DNA of 64,000 bases from Actinospineispora spinosispora DSM 44797 (GTDB lineage: Bacteria > Actinomycetota > Actinomycetes > Mycobacteriales > Pseudonocardiaceae), in the NCBI RefSeq assembly GCF_000429025.1, contig NZ_KE386837.1, positions 234,959 to 298,958 on the forward strand, in the 5' to 3' direction. Every line of letters begins with the position of its first letter. Positions within the stretch are counted from its first letter, which is position 1. Positions 44,641 through 52,100 of this stretch are shown here, piece after piece. Below the pieces are notes generated by a model that saw nothing but the letters and a program-made list of their open reading frames with translations, was not told the origin of the DNA and ran no database searches. Position numbers and translations under genes: made by a program.

Positions 44641-44816
44641 AGTGGACGGGCCAGTGGATGGCGGGTGGCCAAGTGGATCCCCACTTGGCCACCCACTGAG
44701 CCCATCCACTGGCCCTGAACTGGGCATGATCCGGTTCAGTGGGTCAGTGGATGTCCCTCCACAGAGCCCGAAACCGGCCCTGTGGAGGGTGTTTGACCCG
44801 GTACGGGTCATCCACT
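44641..44816. repeat. Candidate transfer origin (clt) downstream of traB
   Basis: Six AGTGGAT/AGTGGAC sites lie at 44641, 44653, 44672, 44704 (inverse), 44746 and 44810 (inverse). A perfect 14-base hairpin lies at 44663-44694, a CCTCCACAG / CTGTGGAGG pair at 44757-44788 and a TGACCCG / CGGGTCA palindrome at 44794-44810. In pSAM2-type elements TraB binds short repeats in clt beside traB, so this is a natural candidate. The stretch 44471-44640 holds no gene. Confidence 0.6.
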
Positions 44817-47188
44817 CACTGACCGTCGGCGGCGAGCGCTTCATGCACGCTGCGTGACCAAATGAACCAGTAGCCGTCCCGCTGTTTCGCCTCGACATCG
44901 CGTTCGGCCAGCTCGGCGCGCAGGGCTGAGCCGGTGAACTTCTTGCCGTAGGCGCCGTATCCAGGCCCGGCGAGGCGGCGCAGCCGGACGACCAGGTCGG
45001 TGTCCTTCGCGCGTTCCTCGTCGGGCTCGAACACCTGCGCCAGGTCCTCCAGGAGGTCCCGGACCACCGGTGCCTCGGCCCGGTGGATGACGCCGGCCCG
45101 GAGGGTTTTGGCGCGTTCGGCGATGTCGTGGGCCTGCGTGGTGTTGATGAAGTGGGTGCGCACGGTGGTGTGCGTGGCACCATTGGGCAGGTCCATCGAC
45201 TCACCCGGAGCCAACACGACGGTTCCCCGGTCCAGCCCGGGGCGCAGGGCGTGGGGTGCTGCTCCGGTGTCCACCGCCGCTTCACCGAGGGCCATCTTGG
45301 CGATGGACTCGGTGCCCACGAACAGCGAGGCGCGGATCATGGCGCCTTCGCGGACGATCGCGGGGAAGTTGGCGTTGGTGGGGTTCTGGGAGAACTGCAG
45401 CAGGTGGATGTTCACCGCACGCGCCTGGTCGTGCAGCGCCTGCGCGGCCCGAGCGGCACGGGACTTCTTGCCGTTGCCGCCGATGTCGCCGCCGTCGGGG
45501 TGCTCGGTGGCGCAGCCGTAGAGCTTCTGTACCTCGTCGACCACCACGAACAGCGGCTCGAACCCACTACCAGGACCAGCGTCCGCGCGGGCGATGTCGC
45601 CCTTGCGGCCCATCTCCCGCCACACCTCATAGCGGCGGGCCATCTCGGCTACGGCGGCTTCGAGCATGTCGCAGGTGGCGATGAAGTTCTCCGCGCCGGC
45701 CCCTTCGATCAGGGTCTCGGCCAGCCCGTCGAACATCGACCAGTCGCCGAACCCCTTCAGGTCGGCCAGCCACAGCTGGCTGGAGGGGTCCAACATCAGC
45801 CACAGCACGAGCGCGCGGGCGGCGGCGGTCTTGCCCTGCTTGGACAGTCCCGCCAGCAGCAGGTGCTGCTGCAGCAGGTTCAGCTCTACCGGGTCGGCCT
45901 TGATGTCCACACCCCACGGCATCAGGTCGCGGTAGACATCGACTGGCCCGAACTCCTCATCGAGTAGCGGTGAGGGCGGCAGTTCGCCGTCCAGGGCCCC
46001 GGAGTCGCCTACCCAGATGAGGGCTTCGCGTTCGGAGTCGGAGCTGATCTCGATGTGGACCTCGTGGGCCTTGCGGTCCAGGTTCCCCGCGAGGATGGGG
46101 CGTTTGTCCAGGATGTGGCCGGCGGTGACCTGGGGCGGGAACTTGACCAGGACCTGCGCGCCGGGCCCGTAGCGGGTGATCAGCCCCAGCATCCACGCCC
46201 CGGCGTCCGGGTCGGCCTTGATCGCATCCCGCAGTGGCTTGATCCCCAGATCACGCAGCGCGGCGATCATGATGGCCGGGGTCAGGTTCACCACCTCACC
46301 CGGCGCCCGCACCTCGGTCGGTGCCATCCACGCCGGCGCCTCGGTGCGAGTGCGGCCGGTGTTCCACAGATAGGCGACCATGCAGGCGGTGGCGGTGAGT
46401 AGCAGGGTGGCGCCGTAGACGGTGAAGAACCACACCGCGAACACCACCGCGTTGATCAACCCGATGATCGGGGCGAGGATCCACGAGGCGTCTTTGTTGC
46501 CGACCGCCAGCAAAACCCCCAGGCCCAGTAGCAGCCCGGTGACCGCGAGGATGGCGATACCGATCGCCTTGATCAGGTCGATCGGTGAGCGGACCCAGTC
46601 CATCACCCGGTCATGACGGCGCTGCTTCTCGGTGACGTCGCGGGATTCCCATTCCAGCAGCGCCTCGCGGTCACCGGCGAGTTCGGCCTGGCGCATCATC
46701 CGCTCATAGCGGTTCGCGCCGTGCGCATCACGCCACCGCTTGGCCACCACGGCGGTGCCGGTGATCGGGTACCACAGGTTGCGCACCACAGCTTTGCCCG
46801 TGGTCTTCGTGTGCGGGTGCGTCACCGCCGCCCGGGTCCCCACGAGGACCTTCACTGTGCCGCGTGCGGTGGCGCTCCCGGCGCGACGCAACACCACCGC
46901 TGTACCCGGGCGCCGGCCACCGCTCACGCCGGTGTCCTCGGCCGTGCCGTCGGCGTCGATGTCGAACGTGGGCTGGTCTGTCTCGGTCACCGGCCCCGGC
47001 CGGTAGATGAACTCCTCCTCATCCTCGACCTGGCGAGGCGTTTCGCGGGGTGCCTCGCGAGTGGTGTGCTCGGTGCCGCCGCGCTGCGGGAAGCCGATCA
47101 CTCGGCCACCCTCGGCCACCGCTTCGTCGTGGTTGGTGTGGTTGGCGGTGGGTCCTTTGCTCGGCGGGGATACGGGCTGTTCACTCAT
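44816..47188 (-). CDS. traB: TraB-type FtsK/SpoIIIE DNA translocase
   Basis: A 790-residue conjugation ATPase. An acidic, disordered N-terminus of about 95 residues is followed by a coiled, basic region, then hydrophobic segments at about 206-229 and 236-276. The RecA-type motor follows: Walker A G-L-S-K-Q-G-K-T at 447-454 and Walker B V-V-V-D-E-V. A helical C-terminus (L-R-A-E-L-A-E-R-D-V-E) ends with a winged-helix-like tail that may bind repeated clt sites. It would move double-stranded element DNA between hyphae. The start ATG overlaps a small upstream ORF (ATGAGTGA). Confidence 0.93.
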   Translation of the reverse strand: MSEQPVSPPSKGPTANHTNHDEAVAEGGRVIGFPQRGGTEHTTREAPRETPRQVEDEEEFIYRPGPVTETDQPTFDIDADGTAEDTGVSGGRRPGTAVVLRRAGSATARGTVKVLVGTRAAVTHPHTKTTGKAVVRNLWYPITGTAVVAKRWRDAHGANRYERMMRQAELAGDREALLEWESRDVTEKQRRHDRVMDWVRSPIDLIKAIGIAILAVTGLLLGLGVLLAVGNKDASWILAPIIGLINAVVFAVWFFTVYGATLLLTATACMVAYLWNTGRTRTEAPAWMAPTEVRAPGEVVNLTPAIMIAALRDLGIKPLRDAIKADPDAGAWMLGLITRYGPGAQVLVKFPPQVTAGHILDKRPILAGNLDRKAHEVHIEISSDSEREALIWVGDSGALDGELPPSPLLDEEFGPVDVYRDLMPWGVDIKADPVELNLLQQHLLLAGLSKQGKTAAARALVLWLMLDPSSQLWLADLKGFGDWSMFDGLAETLIEGAGAENFIATCDMLEAAVAEMARRYEVWREMGRKGDIARADAGPGSGFEPLFVVVDEVQKLYGCATEHPDGGDIGGNGKKSRAARAAQALHDQARAVNIHLLQFSQNPTNANFPAIVREGAMIRASLFVGTESIAKMALGEAAVDTGAAPHALRPGLDRGTVVLAPGESMDLPNGATHTTVRTHFINTTQAHDIAERAKTLRAGVIHRAEAPVVRDLLEDLAQVFEPDEERAKDTDLVVRLRRLAGPGYGAYGKKFTGSALRAELAERDVEAKQRDGYWFIWSRSVHEALAADGQ

Positions 47189-47330
47189 GACTGGGTTCCT
47201 TGCTGTCGGTCTGGTGGTTGGGTGAGCAGGTGCTGAGCCGCAACGTCTTGGTGGAGGGCGCGGCCAGCGCCATGAACGTGGGAAATGCCGTGAAGATGGG
47301 AGATGCGGTGAAGGTGGGAGTCGGGGTCAT
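47181..47330 (-). CDS. Putative 49-residue coupling ORF before traB
   Basis: A short open frame whose ATG overlaps the stop of the metallopeptidase gene by 4 bases and whose end overlaps the traB start by 8 bases. It is Thr/Pro/Ser-rich with an imperfect 18-base repeat in its first half, and it contains leader element D. It may be translated only to couple its neighbours rather than to make a useful protein. Confidence 0.35.
   Translation of the reverse strand: MTPTPTFTASPIFTAFPTFMALAAPSTKTLRLSTCSPNHQTDSKEPSHE
47211..47260 (-). repeat. AICE leader element, copy D
   Basis: CTGGTGGTTGG, then CTTGGTGGAGGG, without the closing ACCACC. It lies 23 bases before the traB ATG (47188), inside the small ORF. 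Confidence 0.75.
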
Positions 47331-47827
47331 AGGGCGCTCCCGCTGAGGCGGTGCTCGCGGGCTAGGCGGACGGTGTAGCGGTCGAGGTAGTCGCCCTCGC
47401 GGACCAGCAGCCGGTGGGCCTGGTCGAACGCCCACCGCTCGGTGACTTCGCGGCCCAGCCCGAACTCACGGCGCCAGTCACGGAAGTTGTGGTAGTCCCC
47501 GTCGGAGACGTCTCGGGCGAGGGTGAACGCGGCCTTGAAGCTCATGCCCAGATACACCTGGCGAAACCGGGTCTCAGCGGCATGACCAGCCAAATCCGAC
47601 ACCAGCCGGCCGATCTGCCGCCGACGTGGCCACTGGGCGCTGGGCATCTCGTTGGTCTCACACATTCCGCCGAGGACCCCGCCGAACAGCCCGATGTTCA
47701 ACCACACACGCTTCGGTCGTGCCCCGTTGGCCATCGCGGCGACCGCATGCCCGATCTCGTGCGCGGCCGCCGACAAATGCCGCGGATTACGGCCCCGGTC
47801 CAACGCCGCGATGATCTGATCGCTCAC
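47327..47827 (-). CDS. HEIGH metallopeptidase of the AICE
   Basis: A 166-residue protein with the zinc motif A-A-H-E-I-G-H-A-V near residues 22-30, resembling M41/FtsH or M50 peptidase cores. The later E-T-R-F-R-Q-V-Y-L-G-M-S segment could give a third ligand, though this is not certain. No transmembrane segment or AAA domain is present, so it is a stand-alone protease-like domain. The GTG at 47827 overlaps the upstream stop (GTGA). Confidence 0.65.
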   Translation of the reverse strand: MSDQIIAALDRGRNPRHLSAAAHEIGHAVAAMANGARPKRVWLNIGLFGGVLGGMCETNEMPSAQWPRRRQIGRLVSDLAGHAAETRFRQVYLGMSFKAAFTLARDVSDGDYHNFRDWRREFGLGREVTERWAFDQAHRLLVREGDYLDRYTVRLAREHRLSGSAL

Positions 47828-48774
47828 GCCGCACGCTCCGTCCTGTTGGCGAGTTCCTGGCTGGTCGGGTTCGCGAGCCGTCCCGCCGGTGTGCTCGTGC
47901 TGGCGTTCGCGACCGCGCTCGGGGTGGGCTCGTGGGTGGTGTTCGCGAGGTCCGCGCGCAGCGTCTTCGCGAGGAACACCGAGGTACCGTCCGAGCAACC
48001 GGTCATCCGCTTGCACCACACCGGCGACGGATCAACACCTGCCCCGGCGGCCGCGAGGTGCTCGCGGGCCTCGGCCAGGTAGTCCGCCCGCAACCTGCGC
48101 GGCTGCGGCCGCCGGCCCTTGCGCCCGGCCCGCTTGGCCGGCTTCCGCACCGCCGCAACCGGCGCGCCGGTGGGCGCCGGTTCGATGGCCGGCGGTCCAG
48201 TCAGAGCGGCCACCGAGGCAGCCAGCGAGGCGGTCACAGCGTCGGTGTGCTGACCGGCCACAACGTCTGCTGTGGCGGGCACCGGCGCGTCCTGGTCGGT
48301 GGCGTCGGGCTGGTTGGTGTCGTCGAGCAGGTGGTGCAGGGCAGCGCCGGCGCCGAGGACGAACACCGGAAGGCAGGCCACGAACACCACCACCGCGACC
48401 GGCGCGGTGACGTAGCCCCATTTGGTGAGCAGGTGATACACCACCTGCCCGACCAGTCCCAGGCCCAGCGACGCGAACGCGGACCACTTCGCGAAGCTGC
48501 GTGCCTTCGCGCTCAGCGTGCGTGAGGACAACCACGCGCCGAGGGCGTAGGCGCTGTAGGCCTCCATCCCGATCGGCAACGTGATCGCCGTGTTCAGCTC
48601 CACCCGGTCAGCGATCCCGGGCAGCAGCTTCACCACCCCGAACCCGCACATCCCACCGAGCCCAACCCATCCAGCCCAGATCGACACGGCCGCCGGCACA
48701 GCCAGTACCCACAGTGGCCACCGTCGCGCGGCGGCCCGGGTCTTTTCCGGCGTCTTGGTTATGGTCTTGGTCAT
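47824..48774 (-). CDS. SpdB-like membrane protein of the AICE
   Basis: A 316-residue protein. An N-terminal half with four hydrophobic segments (about 21-45, 63-85, 92-118 and 122-147) leads into a long Ala/Pro/Thr-rich, then basic, region (K-P-A-K-R-A-G-R-K-G-R-R near 210-222) and a helical end. This resembles the DUF2637/SpdB spread proteins of AICEs, thought to help transfer across septa. It shares a 4-base overlap with both neighbours. Confidence 0.7.
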   Translation of the reverse strand: MTKTITKTPEKTRAAARRWPLWVLAVPAAVSIWAGWVGLGGMCGFGVVKLLPGIADRVELNTAITLPIGMEAYSAYALGAWLSSRTLSAKARSFAKWSAFASLGLGLVGQVVYHLLTKWGYVTAPVAVVVFVACLPVFVLGAGAALHHLLDDTNQPDATDQDAPVPATADVVAGQHTDAVTASLAASVAALTGPPAIEPAPTGAPVAAVRKPAKRAGRKGRRPQPRRLRADYLAEAREHLAAAGAGVDPSPVWCKRMTGCSDGTSVFLAKTLRADLANTTHEPTPSAVANASTSTPAGRLANPTSQELANRTERAA

Positions 48775-49064
48775 CGTTTTCCTCCTTTCTCCTTGTGGCG
48801 CTCCAGGGCCGCGATGGCCTCTGAGATCGGGTCGCCCGTGTCCAGGGCAGCGCGGTATTCGCCGTCGTTGATGAGCAGGTCATCGAGGTTGCTGTGGTGG
48901 GCGCCGACGGCCTGTTCGCGGCGTTGGCGCACGCAGTCAGCCCAGGACACCCACGCCTGGTAGGCGCGTCGCAGCTCGTGCAGCGCGCGGCGCTCACTCG
49001 TCTCGATCCGAGCGCGGTACAGCTTTTCCAGCCGGGCCAACTTCGTAGGGTCCACCGCGATCAC
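48771..49064 (-). CDS. Small AICE protein, coiled coil
   Basis: A 97-residue, highly charged and mostly helical protein, likely a coiled coil over about residues 5-50 (heptad-like L-A-R-L-E-K-L-Y-R-A-R-I). It overlaps its neighbours by 4 bases on each side, so it belongs to the spd-like operon. No family recognised. Confidence 0.55.
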   Translation of the reverse strand: MIAVDPTKLARLEKLYRARIETSERRALHELRRAYQAWVSWADCVRQRREQAVGAHHSNLDDLLINDGEYRAALDTGDPISEAIAALERHKEKGGKR

Positions 49065-49288
49065 GCCCGCTTCCGGGCCAGTGCGATCTCAGCGAGCGAG
49101 CTGTTGCGTATCGCTGATTCCAGTGCCGCGCTGACCCGCTCGAACTCGGTTTTCGTCCACGGGTGCTCCACGATCAGCTCTTCTTCGAAAGCCTTCTCTT
49201 TCATCAAGCTGACCAGCCGCGCAACCTGAGCGGGTCGCACCTGATCCGAAACTCGTTCCGGCTGAGGCTTCTTGTTTGATTTGAACAT
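49061..49288 (-). CDS. Small charged AICE protein
   Basis: A 75-residue basic protein starting M-F-K-S-N-K-K, with helices V-A-R-L-V-S-L-M-K-E-K-A and R-V-S-A-A-L-E-S-A-I. The ATG at 49288 is chosen although a weak site and an upstream TTG at 49297 exist. It overlaps the next gene by 4 bases. No family recognised. Confidence 0.5.
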   Translation of the reverse strand: MFKSNKKPQPERVSDQVRPAQVARLVSLMKEKAFEEELIVEHPWTKTEFERVSAALESAIRNSSLAEIALARKRA

Positions 49289-49312
49289 CACAAGCAACTC
49301 ATCTCTTGTTCT

Positions 49313-49540
49313 CTAGTGGCCGCGACGAAGGACTTTGTATTTCCAGTCCGGGACCCGCACGTATCGCCTTCTGCCCATCGCGTTCTTTGCCGCGATCGCG
49401 AGAACTTTCTTTTGAGGATTGGTGGGATCGACTCCGGTGTAGAAGCCAGGTGCCTCGGCCACCGTGAGCAACCCTTCCGGCAGCTCAATGCGATCACCAG
49501 GGTCCAGGTCCACAACCTGCACCATTCTGTAGCTACTCAC
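49313..49540 (-). CDS. Small hypothetical AICE protein
   Basis: A 75-residue protein with an acidic N-terminal half (V-V-D-L-D-P-G-D-R-I-E-L-P-E-G-L-L-T-V-A) and a basic tail that ends R-R-G-H. It starts with a GTG after a weak ribosome site. It could be a small beta-rich fold. No family recognised. Confidence 0.5.
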   Translation of the reverse strand: MSSYRMVQVVDLDPGDRIELPEGLLTVAEAPGFYTGVDPTNPQKKVLAIAAKNAMGRRRYVRVPDWKYKVLRRGH

Positions 49541-49578
49541 CGCTGCTCGCTTCTATCGGTCTATCGGCTTCTGGGTCG

Positions 49579-49625
49579 AGAGCTGGCGCTGTCCAACTTT
49601 CCGAAGGCTGGACAGCGCCAGCTCT
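49579..49625. terminator. Perfect 17-bp hairpin
   Basis: AGAGCTGGCGCTGTCCA (49579-49595) pairs fully with 49609-49625 across a 13-base loop. It separates two leftward small genes and may be a terminator or an RNA-processing hairpin. Confidence 0.65.
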
Positions 49626-49638
49626 GGAAGGCGTCTAG

Positions 49639-49833
49639 CTATCGCTCGCCAGATTTGCGGTCCGTGCCCGCTACGCGGCGTTCGAGCCTTTTAGCTGACT
49701 CGTGATCGCCGTTCCGTCGGAACTCGGTAATGAGTTCGCGTGCTACCGGCCGCCAGTCTTTCCTGTTGGCCATCATGACTTCGATCTTATCTTTAAGTGC
49801 ATACATTTCAGGTGTCGGATTCGGAGTAGACAC
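49639..49833 (-). CDS. Small hypothetical AICE protein
   Basis: A 64-residue charged helical protein (A-L-K-D-K-I-E-V-M-M-A-N-R-K, then L-E-R-R-V). GTG start with an AGGA site. No family recognised. Confidence 0.5.
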   Translation of the reverse strand: MSTPNPTPEMYALKDKIEVMMANRKDWRPVARELITEFRRNGDHESAKRLERRVAGTDRKSGER

Positions 49834-49941
49834 GTCCTGTGAGTTCCTTTCGCAAGATGTGTATCGCTGTGTCTATGTCGGGTTAGTGGATGTGGTCGGC
49901 GACCAGGTCCAACTCATCGGCTACGCAGGTGTCGTGTCACC

Positions 49942-50310
49942 TCAGTTCCGCCTGCTCTTCTTCGGTGCGCGGCCACGACGATGACCGCGACGGTCGTGCT
50001 GGCTGATCAGGGCGGTGACGGTGATCAGCCGGGCGAGGCTGGCACCAGCCAGGACTGCCGGGATGCCGAACACCAACAGCACCGCCGCGATACTCAGTTC
50101 GGGTGTGCGGGTCATGACCAGCCACTGCACGCCGCAGATACCGGCCCCGATCACCACCGCGACCCCGGCGACAGCCCAGGTACGGATCACCTGGCGCCAC
50201 GCCCGTTCAGCGGCCCGGCCAGCGCGAGCACCGGCCCACCACACGAGAACGCCGGCCACCGCGCCCGCGACGGTTAGCCCAGCGACGATGTTGGAATCCA
50301 CCGGGCTCAC
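49942..50310 (-). CDS. Small membrane AICE protein
   Basis: A 122-residue protein with three hydrophobic segments (about 8-26, 43-62 and 72-95) and a very basic C-terminus (D-R-R-G-H-R-R-G-R). It starts M-S-P-V-D-S-N. It could be a transfer- or membrane-associated accessory. It overlaps the preceding gene by 4 bases (ATGA). No family recognised. Confidence 0.55.
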   Translation of the reverse strand: MSPVDSNIVAGLTVAGAVAGVLVWWAGARAGRAAERAWRQVIRTWAVAGVAVVIGAGICGVQWLVMTRTPELSIAAVLLVFGIPAVLAGASLARLITVTALISQHDRRGHRRGRAPKKSRRN

Positions 50311-50495
50311 CGGTGTTTGCTGACGTACTGGTACGCGGTGGATATCTCCTCGGGGGTGGAACTACGCTTCGCCGCGTTCAGCAACGCCGCAGTTTTGCGA
50401 GCTAGGGCGCCGTTCGCGGGCTTGCCTGCCCACCCTCGGGCGTGACGATCAGCGGTCATCAATTCGATGAGGCGATCGATCTGCTTCGGTCGCAT
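50307..50495 (-). CDS. Small AICE protein, helical
   Basis: A 62-residue protein starting M-R-P-K-Q-I-D-R-L-I-E-L-M. It has two or three helices, with a basic start and Q-Y-V-S-K-H-R at its end. The ATG follows an AAGGAG site and leader element E. No family recognised. Confidence 0.5.
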   Translation of the reverse strand: MRPKQIDRLIELMTADRHARGWAGKPANGALARKTAALLNAAKRSSTPEEISTAYQYVSKHR

Positions 50496-50521
50496 GGTTG
50501 GTGCTCCTTCTTGCTGTCGTT

Positions 50522-50580
50522 CTGGTGGTTGGTGAACCGTGCTGGTGGTCGAACGTCTTGGTGGAGGGACGACCACACCG
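50522..50580 (-). repeat. AICE leader element, copy E
   Basis: CTGGTGGTTGG, then CTTGGTGGAGGGAC, lying 27 bases before the ATG at 50495. Confidence 0.78.
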
Positions 50581-50591
50581 CGCGGGATCGC

Positions 50592-50626
50592 GTCGCTTAG
50601 CGACGGGCGGCCCGTCGCTTAGCGAC
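50592..50626. repeat. Two tandem GTCGCTTAGCGAC palindromes
   Basis: A 13-base palindrome occurs at 50592-50604 and again at 50614-50626, 22 bases apart. It overlaps the end of the small zinc-ribbon gene and may terminate its transcript. Confidence 0.7.
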
Positions 50627-50753
50627 GGGCGGCGGCTTTGCGCCGGTCTTTGTCCCGGCACGCGGAGCGGGCACACGTTGACGGGAAAGCCCCGCCGCCG
50701 TGGGGCTCCGGTATCGGCCGGTGGCACTGCTGGCAACGGCCCCGGACCCGCAT
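50619..50753 (-). CDS. Tiny zinc-ribbon AICE protein 2
   Basis: A 44-residue protein starting M-R-V-R-G-R-C-Q-Q-C, with C-x-x-C near residues 7-10 and a second pair (C-A-R-S-A-C) near 28-33. It is basic at its end. It starts 7 bases after the stop of the preceding zinc-ribbon gene. Two adjacent genes of this kind support their reality. Possibly a DNA-binding or toxin-like protein; not recognised. Confidence 0.6.
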   Translation of the reverse strand: MRVRGRCQQCHRPIPEPHGGGAFPSTCARSACRDKDRRKAAARR

Positions 50754-50759
50754 CACCGG

Positions 50760-50915
50760 TCACCGCCCGCCACGCTCGTAGCGGGCGAGGTACCGCTCAT
50801 GGCACTGGACCCGGGAACACACGTTGCCGACCCGCGAGCGGACCTGTCGGCCGCACATCCGGCAAAACACCTTCGTCGACCGGCCACCACTGCTGAACTC
50901 AACCTTGAACGCCAT
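50760..50915 (-). CDS. Tiny zinc-ribbon AICE protein 1
   Basis: A 51-residue protein beginning M-A-F-K-V-E-F. It has C-x-x-C (C-R-M-C-G) near residues 18-21 and a second pair near residues 33-39 (C-S-R-V-Q-C-H), the pattern of a zinc ribbon. The ATG follows a GGAAG region. It is missed by simple long-ORF searches because of its length. Confidence 0.6.
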   Translation of the reverse strand: MAFKVEFSSGGRSTKVFCRMCGRQVRSRVGNVCSRVQCHERYLARYERGGR

Positions 50916-50952
50916 CTTCTGTCTCGCTTCCTCTCAACACTGTTTGTCCTGG

Positions 50953-51009
50953 TCACACACCTCCTGCCCAGTCCAGAACCCACTCCTCAGGGGCTGGACC
51001 CGCTACCAT
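50953..51009 (-). CDS. Putative 18-residue leader peptide
   Basis: A tiny frame (M-V-A-G-P-A-P-E-E-W-V-L-D-W-A-G-G-V) starting at an ATG with an AAGGAGGTG site, which is unusually strong. It opens directly after leader element F. It may be a regulatory leader ORF for the zinc-ribbon genes downstream; a real function is unproven. Confidence 0.3.
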   Translation of the reverse strand: MVAGPAPEEWVLDWAGGV

Positions 51010-51030
51010 GAACACCTCCTTGCTGTCGCT

Positions 51031-51087
51031 CTGGTGGTTGGGAGAACCAGCCCGGTGGAACGTCTTGGTGGAGGGACCACCGGGCTG
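51031..51087 (-). repeat. AICE leader element, copy F
   Basis: CTGGTGGTTGG, then CTTGGTGGAGGGACCACC and GGGC, lying 22 bases before the ATG at 51009. It is the most complete copy together with A and C. Confidence 0.8.
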
Positions 51088-51127
51088 GACCGCAACTCGG
51101 GTCATCCGCCGCATAGGCGTCCGGTCG

Positions 51128-51379
51128 CTAGGCCACTTCATTCAGCGGCCCGGCCGCAGCGGTTCGAACCGGCAATGGCCGGACCACGTGCTCGTACACT
51201 CGCCGATCCGCTCGCCGGTACTTGCGTTCTGCCGCTGAACCGTCCGCTAGCGCTGCGGTAGGCCCGCTCCGAGCCACCGCCTGGCTTCTCATCTCCATGA
51301 GCAACTCATCGATCACGGTCTCGGCCAGCCCGTCCGGGCAGTACCTCGGCGAACCATCTCCGTGCGAATCGAACTGCAT
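51128..51379 (-). CDS. Small hypothetical AICE protein
   Basis: An 83-residue protein with a helical N-terminal part (L-A-E-T-V-I-D-E-L-L-M-E-M) and a basic region (R-K-Y-R-R-A-D-R-R-V-Y-E). It is the first gene of the main leftward small-gene run. An AGGAGG-like site lies before the ATG. No family recognised. Confidence 0.5.
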   Translation of the reverse strand: MQFDSHGDGSPRYCPDGLAETVIDELLMEMRSQAVARSGPTAALADGSAAERKYRRADRRVYEHVVRPLPVRTAAAGPLNEVA

Positions 51380-51696
51380 CTGTTTCCTCCTGTAGTTGGG
51401 TCCGTTAGTCCCCGAACCTCCACGCCATGTCCCCGCTCAAGGGCGCTCAGTGACGTGGAGGAACGGCGCACAACGGCGCCCGGCAGCCTTGTATGACCTC
51501 ACATATCCCCAGTTCAGCGACCGGAGAGCGCGGGCAGGCATGCCCTTGCATGTATTGCTTCACTATTGAGTTCTCAATTAACAAAGGTGCAGCTGACCTC
51601 AGCGCTGCTGAGCAACTGAAGGTCCAGCGACCTGAGAGGGGCCCGAGCTACTTCGGGCTGTGGGGCGGAGCGCTGACTACGCCCGGGGTGTCCTAA
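51380..51696. other. 317-bp stretch without a convincing gene
   Basis: Probably promoter and leader for the leftward small-gene run. It holds a CCTCCACG...CGTGGAGG inverted repeat near 51418-51463. A rightward frame at 51493-51696 has no ribosome site and no recognisable protein, so I do not call it. Confidence 0.4.
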
Positions 51697-51924
51697 CTAC
51701 GCGACGGTCGCGGCCGACGTGAGGCCCTGGTGGGCCGTGATTGCGCACGCGTCTTCGAACGGCTTGAGTGCGTACTCCGGGATGCGAACCGCGCCCTTGC
51801 TGCCGCCGATCCGCAACGCGGTCAACTGGCCGGACTCGATCGCCCGATAGATCGTGGCTACCGAGACATCGAACATCTCGGCTACTGCCTTCACTCGGTA
51901 CATGCGCGTAACCTGCGACTGCAT
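51697..51924 (-). CDS. Helix-turn-helix DNA-binding AICE protein
   Basis: A 75-residue MerR/excisionase-type helix-turn-helix protein (V-K-A-V-A-E-M-F-D-V-S-V-A-T-I-Y-R-A-I, then G-A-V-R-I-P). The ATG at 51924 has a GGAG site. A longer frame to 52059 is possible but its extra N-terminus is low-complexity. It may activate or control the leftward transfer operon, like the AICE regulator Pra in location. Confidence 0.75.
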   Translation of the reverse strand: MQSQVTRMYRVKAVAEMFDVSVATIYRAIESGQLTALRIGGSKGAVRIPEYALKPFEDACAITAHQGLTSAATVA

Positions 51925-52028
51925 CGTTACTCCAGAGGTTTCGATGTGCGCCCCGGCCGGTGTTCCAGCACTGGTCGGGGCTTCTTGCGCGGCGCTGCCT
52001 TGAACTTGAGCGACACGAGAGACGTTAG

Positions 52029-52084
52029 ATGAGAGGTTCAACAGTGTCAACTCTCTCATGTCTCAGGTAGCTCTGTTGACTCTC
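52029..52084. promoter_or_regulatory. Operator region of the AICE GntR repressor
   Basis: ATGAGAG and CTCTCAT (52029-52059) form an inverted repeat, and GTCAACTCTC (52046-52055) and GTTGACTCTC (52075-52084) are direct repeats 29 bases apart. They lie between the leftward helix-turn-helix gene and the rightward GntR gene, as expected for KorSA-like binding. Confidence 0.6.
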
Positions 52085-52100
52085 CGATAGCATCGGTCGC

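Noticed and set aside
51493..51696. Rightward 67-codon frame
   Set aside because: No ribosome site, no recognisable protein and an orientation opposite to the element genes.
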